Shown here one piece after another: positions 6,337-12,000 of a DNA stretch of 12,760 bases. Position numbers and translations under genes: made by a program. The DNA comes from Actinomycetota bacterium (GTDB lineage Bacteria > Actinomycetota > Actinomycetes > Propionibacteriales > Propionibacteriaceae): positions 1-12,760 of the forward strand of contig JACRAA010000315.1 in assembly GCA_016213595.1 (NCBI GenBank), in the 5' to 3' direction. The notes under the pieces were generated by a model. That model did no database searches and was not told the DNA's origin. It saw only the letters and a program-made list of their open reading frames with translations. How positions within the stretch are numbered: the first letter of the stretch is position 1; every line of letters begins with the position of its first letter.

Positions 6337-6344
6337 CATGGTTC

Positions 6345-8774
6345 ATGGCGACCCGGGCACCTTCCCCGCCACGGTCCCGCCCTGCAGCATCCTCCCGTGC
6401 AGGCTCGGGCTCGAGGTCCAGCGGAAGCAAGACAACCTCTTCGACGTCGCGTTCGCGCGCCCGTACCCAGCAGCGCCACGGTGCGCTGCCGGCGCTGGGA
6501 CGAGGCCTGGCAGCTGTGTGGCGAGCCATCGCCCACGGCGTCGGTGCGGTCGTCCGCGGCATCGGCACGGGTGCCCGTGACCTCGACCCCGGTCTGCGCC
6601 GCGACGGGGCGGGCCTGTTCCTCGTCGCCATGGCGGTCGTGGTGGTCGCTGCGTTCTGGTTCCAGATCCCCGGTCCCGTGGGCGGTGCGCTGAGGCAGGG
6701 CATCGAGTCAGCCGTGGGCGTCGCCGCGTACGCGACCCCGGTCCTGCTCGCCGTCATGGCGTGGCGGACGCTGCGCCACCCGGACCGCAACGGACCGTGG
6801 GGGCGGCAGTTCGTGGGCTGGAGCGGCATCGTCCTCGGTGCCCTCGGGATGGTCCACCTCGCCAACGGCCTGCCGCGCCCGTCCGACATGGACGCGGTAC
6901 GGCGTGCCGGCGGCATCGTCGGGTTCCTGTCCAGCTCCTTCCTCGCGGACCTGCTCACCCGCTGGGTCGCGGCCCCCCTGCTCTTCCTGCTCACCGTCTT
7001 CGGCGCGCTCGTCGTCGTCGGCCGCCCGCTCAACGACGTCGTCGCCGGCGCGAAGGGCCTCGGCACGAAGCTCCTGGCCCACCGGCAGCCGCGCGAGCAG
7101 CTCGCGTTCGGGGTCGACCAGGCGTACGACACGCCGCTGGTCGCGGAGGAGGACCCGGCCGAGGCGATGACCGAGGTCATCGAGGCGTCGAAGCCCGTGA
7201 AGGCAGGCCTTCCGCAGACGCGTGAGCCCGAGCCCGAGCCGGTCGAGCTTCCCGCCCCCGTGCACAGCAGCGCACCCTTGCGCAGCGAGCAGCAGATGCT
7301 GTCCGGCGACGTCGCGTACCTGCTCCCCGACCCCGGCACACTGCGGGCCGGCTCGGTCCCCAAGGCGCGGACCCAGGCCTCCGACGCCATCGTCGGCAGC
7401 CTCAGCGAAGTGCTGAGGCAGTTCGAGATCGACGCCAGCGTGACGGGCTACACGCGCGGCCCGACAGTGACCAGGTACGAGGTCGAGCTCGGCACGGCGG
7501 TCAAGGTCGAGAAGGTCACGGCGCTGAGCCGCAACATCGCGTACGCCGTCGCCTCGCCCGACGTGCGGATCCTCTCGCCCATCCCGGGCAAGTCGGCGAT
7601 CGGGATCGAGATCCCCAACAAGGACAAGGAAGTCGTCTCACTGGGCGACGTGCTGAGGTCCCAGGTCGCGCGCAGCGACCACCATCCGATGACGGTCGGC
7701 CTCGGCAAGGACGTCGAGGGCGGGTTCGTCGTCGCCAACATGGCCAAGATGCCCCACCTCCTCGTCGCGGGTGCCACGGGCTCCGGCAAGTCGAGCTTCG
7801 TGAACTCGATGATCACGTCGATCCTCATGAGGGCGACGCCGGACGAGGTCCGCCTCATGCTCGTCGACCCCAAGCGGGTCGAGCTCAACCACTACGAGGG
7901 CATCCCGCACCTCGTCACGCCGATCATCACCAGCCCGAAGAAGGCTGCGGATGCCCTGCAGTGGGTGGTCCGGGAGATGGACCAGCGCTACGACGACCTG
8001 GCCGCGTTCGGGTTCCGCCACATCGACGACTTCAACAAGGCGGTACGGGCCGGGCAGGTGAAGCCGGTCCCCGGCTCGGAGCGGGTCGTGGAGCCGTACC
8101 CGTACCTGCTGGTCATCGTCGACGAGCTCGCCGACCTCATGATGGTCGCCCCCCGCGACGTCGAGGACTCGATCGTGCGGATCACCCAGCTCGCCAGAGC
8201 CGCGGGCATCCACCTCGTCCTCGCGACCCAGCGCCCGTCCACCGATGTCGTCACCGGGCTCATCAAGGCCAACGTCCCGTCACGGCTCGCGTTCTCGACC
8301 AGCTCGATGACGGACTCACGCGTCATCCTCGACCAGCCGGGAGCCGAGAAGCTCGTCGGCCAGGGCGACGGCCTGTTCCTCCCCATGGGGTCGAGCAAGC
8401 CGGTCCGCGTCCAGGGCGCGTGGGTCACCGAGCAGGAGATCCGCCAGGTCGTCGCGCACGTCTCCGGGCAGCTGCAGCCGCAGTACCGGCCCGAGGTCGC
8501 GGCGGCCCCCGAGGGGACGACGAAGGTCGCCGAGGACATCGGCGACGACCTCGACCTCGTCCTCGAGGCGGCCCAGCTCGTCGTCAACCTGCAGCTCGGC
8601 TCGACGTCCATGCTGCAGCGCAAGCTGCGTGTCGGTTTCGCCAAGGCGGGACGGCTCATGGACATCCTCGAGACCCGTGGCGTGGTCGGCCCCTCTGAGG
8701 GCTCGAAGCCGCGCGAGGTGCTCGTGAAGCCCGACGAGCTCGACGAGGTGCTCGCGAACCTGTCCCAGGGCTAG
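6345..8774 (+). CDS. ftsK: DNA translocase FtsK/SpoIIIE family
   Basis: Septum-localised ATP-driven DNA pump that clears chromosome termini during division. The 809 residues fall in order as follows. A basic Ser/Arg-rich cytoplasmic N terminus (1-80). Four or five membrane helices (about 88-108, 122-142, 156-174, 189-226). A linker to about 330 rich in acidic residues and proline. The alpha domain (IDASVTGYTRGPTVTRYEVE, from about 364). The RecA-like motor with Walker A GATGSGKS (476-483, K482), the VDPKRVELNHYEG segment and Walker B LLVIVDELADL (around 588-598, D593 E594), then LATQRPSTDVVTG. A C-terminal winged-helix gamma domain (about 733-809), which in known FtsKs reads the KOPS polarity sequence. 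ATG 6345 was chosen because upstream codons overlap thiL and the -10 box. It is adjacent to rimO. Confidence 0.97.
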   Translation: MATRAPSPPRSRPAASSRAGSGSRSSGSKTTSSTSRSRARTQQRHGALPALGRGLAAVWRAIAHGVGAVVRGIGTGARDLDPGLRRDGAGLFLVAMAVVVVAAFWFQIPGPVGGALRQGIESAVGVAAYATPVLLAVMAWRTLRHPDRNGPWGRQFVGWSGIVLGALGMVHLANGLPRPSDMDAVRRAGGIVGFLSSSFLADLLTRWVAAPLLFLLTVFGALVVVGRPLNDVVAGAKGLGTKLLAHRQPREQLAFGVDQAYDTPLVAEEDPAEAMTEVIEASKPVKAGLPQTREPEPEPVELPAPVHSSAPLRSEQQMLSGDVAYLLPDPGTLRAGSVPKARTQASDAIVGSLSEVLRQFEIDASVTGYTRGPTVTRYEVELGTAVKVEKVTALSRNIAYAVASPDVRILSPIPGKSAIGIEIPNKDKEVVSLGDVLRSQVARSDHHPMTVGLGKDVEGGFVVANMAKMPHLLVAGATGSGKSSFVNSMITSILMRATPDEVRLMLVDPKRVELNHYEGIPHLVTPIITSPKKAADALQWVVREMDQRYDDLAAFGFRHIDDFNKAVRAGQVKPVPGSERVVEPYPYLLVIVDELADLMMVAPRDVEDSIVRITQLARAAGIHLVLATQRPSTDVVTGLIKANVPSRLAFSTSSMTDSRVILDQPGAEKLVGQGDGLFLPMGSSKPVRVQGAWVTEQEIRQVVAHVSGQLQPQYRPEVAAAPEGTTKVAEDIGDDLDLVLEAAQLVVNLQLGSTSMLQRKLRVGFAKAGRLMDILETRGVVGPSEGSKPREVLVKPDELDEVLANLSQG

Positions 8775-8787
8775 GCGGGTCGTGAGG

Positions 8788-8793
8788 TAGGTT
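8788..8793 (+). promoter_or_regulatory. -10 box of a leaderless rimO promoter
   Basis: TAGGTT ends 6 bases before the GTG at 8800, in the 25-base gap after ftsK. No ribosome-binding site is present. This would drive the coupled rimO-pgsA-cinA unit independently of ftsK. Confidence 0.5.
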
Positions 8794-8799
8794 GACCCG

Positions 8800-10215
8800 G
8801 TGCCAGCCACCCGAGTCGCCGTCGTCACGCTGGGCTGTGCCCGCAACGAGGTCGACTCGGAGGAGCTGGCAGGACGGCTGGTGGCCGGCGGCTTCGAGCT
8901 CGTCAGCGAGCCGGCCGACGCCGAGGCTGTGCTCGTCAACACGTGCGGCTTCATCGACGCGGCCAAGAAGGACTCCGTCGACACCCTGCTCGCCGCGGCG
9001 GACCTCAAGGGAGACGGGCGCACGAAGGCCGTCGTCGCCGTCGGCTGCATGGCGGAGCGGTACGGATCCGAGCTCGCCGAGGCGATGCCGGAGGCCGATG
9101 CCGTCCTCGGCTTCGACAGCTACCCGGACATCGCCGAGCGTCTCACCCAGATCGTCCACGGCGCCCGGCCGGCCTCGCACCAGCCCAGTGACCGGCGTCT
9201 CCTGCTCCCCGTCGCGCCCGTCGCGCGGCGCCGGGCCGTCAACAGCGTCGCCGTCCCGGGCTTCGGCGCCGACGGGCTCCTCGGGCCCGCGAGCGGGCCC
9301 CGCGTCGTCCGGTCCCGGCTCGAGAAGGGCCCCTCGGCCCCGCTCAAGATCGCGTCCGGCTGCGACCGGCGCTGCGCGTTCTGCGCGATCCCGTCCTTCC
9401 GCGGCTCCTACGTCTCCAGGGAGATCGACGACGTCGTCACCGAGGCGCGCTGGCTCGTCGACAACGGCGTCCGCGAGGTCTTCCTCGTCAGCGAGAACAC
9501 CTCCTCGTACGGCAAGGACCTCGGCGAGCCACGTGCCCTCGAGACGCTCCTGGACCGTCTGTCACATCTCGACGGGCTGGACTGGGTCCGCCTCAGCTAC
9601 CTGCAGCCGGCCGAGATCAAGCCGAGCCTGCTCGACGCGATCCTCTCCACCCCGACGGTCGTCGACTACTTCGACATCCCCTTCCAGCACGCGTCGTCCG
9701 AGGTGCTGCGGCGGATGCGCCGGTTCGGTGACGCCGACGCGTTCCTCGACCTCCTCGGCCGGATCCGTACGGTCTCTCCGCAGGCAGGCGTGCGCAGCAA
9801 CGTGATCGTCGGCTTCCCGGGTGAGACCGACCGCGACTTCGCCGTGCTGCGGGACTTCGTAACGGCGGCCGACCTCGATGTGCTCGGCGTCTTCGCGTAC
9901 TCCGACGAAGAGGGTACGGAGGGGGCCAGGCTCCCGGACCACGTACCGGACGAGGTCATCGAGGAGCGACGGGCCGAGCTGGCCGACCTCGCGCTTCTCC
10001 TCATGGAGGACCGTGCCGCGGCCCGCGTGGGCGAGCGCGTCGAGGTGCTCGTCGAGACGCACGAGGACGGCGTCGCCCGCGGCCGGGCCCGGCACCAGGG
10101 TCCGGACGTCGACGGGACCACCTCCCTGACCATGCCCGCCACCCCCGGTGACATCGTCATGGCGACAGTGACAGACTGCGAAGGCATCGATCTCGTCGCC
10201 GCAGGAGAACCGTGA
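8800..10215 (+). CDS. rimO: Ribosomal protein S12 methylthiotransferase
   Basis: Radical-SAM enzyme that adds a methylthio group to the conserved aspartate of ribosomal protein S12. The 471 residues show the three methylthiotransferase-domain cysteines (C13 in TLGCARNEVDS, C49 in NTCGFID, C83 in VGCMAERYG) for one 4Fe-4S cluster. The radical-SAM CxxxCxxC is at C188, C192, C195 (GCDRRCAFC) for the second, followed by GSYVSREIDDVV and the SENTSSYG segment. A C-terminal TRAM domain spans about 400-471. The HQGPDVDG sequence there is the RimO-type version, which separates it from the tRNA enzyme MiaB. A 50-residue Arg/Pro-rich insert (about 124-175) precedes the radical-SAM core. The GTG start lacks a ribosome-binding site, consistent with leaderless translation. 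The stop overlaps pgsA by 4 bases (GTGA). Confidence 0.96.
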   Translation: MPATRVAVVTLGCARNEVDSEELAGRLVAGGFELVSEPADAEAVLVNTCGFIDAAKKDSVDTLLAAADLKGDGRTKAVVAVGCMAERYGSELAEAMPEADAVLGFDSYPDIAERLTQIVHGARPASHQPSDRRLLLPVAPVARRRAVNSVAVPGFGADGLLGPASGPRVVRSRLEKGPSAPLKIASGCDRRCAFCAIPSFRGSYVSREIDDVVTEARWLVDNGVREVFLVSENTSSYGKDLGEPRALETLLDRLSHLDGLDWVRLSYLQPAEIKPSLLDAILSTPTVVDYFDIPFQHASSEVLRRMRRFGDADAFLDLLGRIRTVSPQAGVRSNVIVGFPGETDRDFAVLRDFVTAADLDVLGVFAYSDEEGTEGARLPDHVPDEVIEERRAELADLALLLMEDRAAARVGERVEVLVETHEDGVARGRARHQGPDVDGTTSLTMPATPGDIVMATVTDCEGIDLVAAGEP

Positions 10216-10805
10216 CCGACCCAGGCACCGCCCACGCAGCCGCACCCCCCGAGGCGCACTGGCTGAACGTGCCGAACGGCCTGACGGCGCTCCGCATGCT
10301 CCTCGTGCCCGTGTTCGCATGGGTGCTGCTGTCCCATCCCCACGACGACTCGTGGCGCTGGGGCGCCGCGGTGATCTTCGTCGTCGCCAGCATCACCGAC
10401 ATCATCGACGGCAAGGTCGCCCGCCGGTACGGGCTCGTCACCCGGTTCGGCAAGCTGTGGGACCCCATCGCCGACAAGGCCCTCACCGGCATGGCCCTCG
10501 TGGGGCTCAGCATCATCGGCGAGCTCGCGTGGTGGATCACCATCGTGATCCTCGTCCGCGAGTGGGGGATCACCCTCCTGAGGTTCCTCATCCTCAAGTA
10601 CGGCGTCATGGCCGCGAACAGGGGCGGCAAGCTCAAGACGGTCACGCAGTCGATCGCGATCGTCATGTACCTGCTGCCGCTGCCCGGGTGGCTTCACGTC
10701 GTGGGCGTGGTCGTCATGTGGGTCGCGCTGCTCCTCACCGTGCTGACCGGCCTCGACTACTGCTGGGAGGCGAACAAGCTCCGCAAGAAGGGCCTGGCTG
10801 GATGA
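10212..10805 (+). CDS. pgsA: CDP-diacylglycerol--glycerol-3-phosphate 3-phosphatidyltransferase
   Basis: Integral membrane enzyme that makes phosphatidylglycerophosphate, precursor of phosphatidylglycerol and cardiolipin, from CDP-diacylglycerol and glycerol 3-phosphate. The 197 residues contain the complete CDP-alcohol phosphotransferase motif: D63, D66-G67, A70-R71, G80, D84 and D88, in DIIDGKVARRYGLVTRFG and KLWDPIADK. Hydrophobic segments at about 27-41, 50-62, 92-125 and 150-181 fit the usual six helices. Start: GTG 10212 overlaps the rimO stop as GTGA and has GCAGGAGAA just upstream. The stop overlaps cinA (ATGA). A related phosphatidylinositol-phosphate synthase is possible from the motif alone, but the rimO-pgsA-cinA order supports PgsA. 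Confidence 0.93.
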   Translation: MTDPGTAHAAAPPEAHWLNVPNGLTALRMLLVPVFAWVLLSHPHDDSWRWGAAVIFVVASITDIIDGKVARRYGLVTRFGKLWDPIADKALTGMALVGLSIIGELAWWITIVILVREWGITLLRFLILKYGVMAANRGGKLKTVTQSIAIVMYLLPLPGWLHVVGVVVMWVALLLTVLTGLDYCWEANKLRKKGLAG

Positions 10806-11266
10806 CGGCGGCTGACGTCGTCGCGCTGCTGGCGAGCCGGCAGGAGACCGTGGCGACGTGCGAGTCGCTCACGGGAGGGCTCGTCCTCGCGGAGCTCACG
10901 ACGGTCCCGGGGTCGTCCGCGGTGGTACGCGGTGGTCTTGTCACCTACGCGACCGACCTCAAGACCTCGCTGGCCGGCGTCGCTGCCGACCTCATCCGTG
11001 ACCAGGGTGTCGTGTCCCGCGCCGTGGCGGAGTCGATGGCCTGGGGAGCTCGTACGGTCTGTACGGCGACCTGGGGCATCGGGCTGACCGGTGTGGCCGG
11101 GCCTGAGGGCGTCGACGGGCTGCCTCCCGGGACGGTCTGCATCGCGGTCGCCGGCCCCGACGGGGTGACGAGTGTCCAGGAGCTGCTGAGCGGCGACCGG
11201 GCGAGCGTGCGTCGGGGCTCCGTGGAGCGGGCGCTGGAGCTGCTCGGCGTGGCCTGCAGGCAGTGA
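10802..11266 (+). CDS. cinA: CinA C-terminal domain protein, nicotinamide-nucleotide amidohydrolase
   Basis: Stand-alone PncC-type amidohydrolase of 154 residues, expected to deamidate nicotinamide mononucleotide to nicotinate mononucleotide in NAD recycling. The family's core is present: CESLTGG (20-26) with catalytic-site S22 (E. coli-type enzymes read ESCTGG), VPGSSAVVRGGLVTYATDLK (35-54), and GVAGPEGVDGLPPGTV (97-112). The N-terminal MoCF-like half of full CinA proteins is absent, as is normal for the short form. Start: ATG 10802 overlaps the pgsA stop (ATGA), with GGCTGG but no strong ribosome-binding site, so re-initiation after pgsA is likely. In several bacteria cinA lies next to recA, and here it is two genes away. 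Confidence 0.92.
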   Translation: MTAADVVALLASRQETVATCESLTGGLVLAELTTVPGSSAVVRGGLVTYATDLKTSLAGVAADLIRDQGVVSRAVAESMAWGARTVCTATWGIGLTGVAGPEGVDGLPPGTVCIAVAGPDGVTSVQELLSGDRASVRRGSVERALELLGVACRQ

Positions 11267-11309
11267 CGTGCGCAGGGTGAACATCCACCTGTCGGTTGCG
11301 GGTGACGGG

Positions 11310-11315
11310 TAGAGT
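11310..11315 (+). promoter_or_regulatory. -10 box of a leaderless clgR promoter
   Basis: TAGAGT ends 6 bases before the clgR ATG at 11322, giving a leaderless transcript. The 55-base gap after cinA also holds GGTG-N6-CACC (11276-11289), a small inverted repeat upstream of the -10 that could be a regulator site; that is speculation. Confidence 0.5.
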
Positions 11316-11321
11316 CGTCCC

Positions 11322-11618
11322 ATGCGCAATGTCCGTGACGCCGCACCCCTGATGCGTGAGGTGCTGGGGGAGTCGCTGCGTGAGCAGCGCACCGCGCAGA
11401 GCCGCACCTTGCGCGAGGTGTCGCAGGACGCCAGAGTCAGCCTCGGCTACCTCTCGGAGATCGAGCGGGGCCAGAAGGAGGCCTCGTCGGAGCTGCTGGC
11501 CGCCATCTGCGGCGCGCTCGACGTGCCCCTGTCGATCGTGCTCGACGACGTGTCCCAGCGCCTTGCCGCGTACGAGACCGTGGCGCTGCTGCCGGTCGTA
11601 CCGGTCGCCGCCGCCTGA
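11322..11618 (+). CDS. clgR: XRE-family transcriptional activator of Clp protease genes
   Basis: ClgR is an actinobacterial helix-turn-helix activator of clp protease and other stress genes. The 98 residues begin with a short basic arm, then the Cro/CI-type domain: TLREVSQDARVSLGYLSEIERG (29-50), where VSLGYLSEIERG is the recognition helix, and QKEASSELLAAICGALDVPL (51-70). The RxKE-SSELL signature is the ClgR hallmark; here it reads QKEASSELL. The protein ends VVPVAAA. In Streptomyces ClgR, the two terminal alanines are needed for degradation by ClpP1/P2, so the same feedback is inferred. ATG 11322 fits a leaderless promoter; the in-frame ATG 11352 (M11) would cut the N-terminal arm. DUF3046 begins one base after the stop. 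Confidence 0.9.
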   Translation: MRNVRDAAPLMREVLGESLREQRTAQSRTLREVSQDARVSLGYLSEIERGQKEASSELLAAICGALDVPLSIVLDDVSQRLAAYETVALLPVVPVAAA

Positions 11619-11619
11619 C

Positions 11620-11814
11620 GTGCGCGAGGGCGAGCTGTGGCGACGTCTCGAAGTCGCGCTCGGGAGGGCCTACGCGCACGCCTGGGCGAACCAGGTGGTC
11701 ATGGCCGACCTCGGTGGCCGCACCGTCTCGGAGGCCCTCGCGGCCGGGATCGACTGCAAGCAGATCTGGCGCGCGTCGTGGGAGACACTCGGGCTCCCCG
11801 CACGGGACCGCTGA
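11620..11814 (+). CDS. DUF3046 family protein
   Basis: This 64-residue protein matches my memory of DUF3046, an actinobacterial family usually found just upstream of recA: ELWRRLEVALGRAYAHAWA, then VMADLGGRTVSEALAAGID, then a C-terminal KQIWRASWETLGLPARDR. Family function is unknown to me. It is helical and soluble with no catalytic motif. Start: GTG 11620 follows the clgR TGA after a single base, has no separate ribosome-binding site and aligns with the family N terminus, so coupling to clgR translation is likely. The gene ends at 11814, ahead of the recA control region. Confidence 0.85.
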   Translation: MREGELWRRLEVALGRAYAHAWANQVVMADLGGRTVSEALAAGIDCKQIWRASWETLGLPARDR

Positions 11815-11847
11815 CGATCGCGACACGCCGCTCGACTGTTCTCCGTT

Positions 11848-11861
11848 CGAACACATGTTCG
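11848..11861. promoter_or_regulatory. LexA binding site (SOS box)
   Basis: CGAACACATGTTCG fits the mycobacterial/actinobacterial LexA consensus CGAACRNRYGTTCG at every position. Its outer arms are perfectly palindromic. It lies 140 bases upstream of recA. A TAAGTT hexamer at 11863-11868 directly follows and could be the -10 of a LexA-repressed promoter. Confidence 0.92.
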
Positions 11862-11886
11862 GTAAGTTGTCCACCGACGGCTCCTC

Positions 11887-11900
11887 CTGACACGTGTTCT
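11887..11900. promoter_or_regulatory. Possible second, degenerate LexA-like site
   Basis: CTGACACGTGTTCT agrees with the strong box at 10 of 14 positions and contains the perfect 8-bp palindrome ACACGTGT. It starts 39 bases downstream of the strong box. The left half (CTGAC instead of CGAAC) is poor, so binding is doubtful. Confidence 0.25.
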
Positions 11901-11927
11901 CCACAGATGTCGGCGGGGCTGACGAAA

Positions 11928-11949
11928 TGTCAGTGGGCCTGCCTACTGT
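11928..11949 (+). promoter_or_regulatory. PafBC-type (RecA-NDp) recA promoter
   Basis: TGTCAGTG (11928-11935), exactly 8 bases, then TACTGT (11944-11949) matches the mycobacterial RecA-NDp pattern TGTCRGTG-N8-TAnnnT in full. In mycobacteria this promoter is activated by PafBC after DNA damage, independently of LexA. ClgR was earlier proposed as its activator. It would place the start of transcription near 11956, about 45 bases before recA. Confidence 0.88.
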
Positions 11950-12000
11950 CCAGGTGAGGGCTCGAGCGAAGAGCCGAGAGACGACGGAAGGACACCGGAG

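Noticed and set aside
5963..7390. Long minus-strand open frame (475 codons) opposite thiL and ftsK
   Set aside because: The product is Arg/Ser/Thr/Pro-rich with no motif, while the plus strand carries unmistakable ThiL and FtsK. It is a high-GC antisense artefact.
11275..11297. ECF-sigma-type promoter (GAAC ... GGTT) ahead of clgR
   Set aside because: The spacing between the two elements is only 11 bases, too short for this class, and the TAGAGT box fits the start better.
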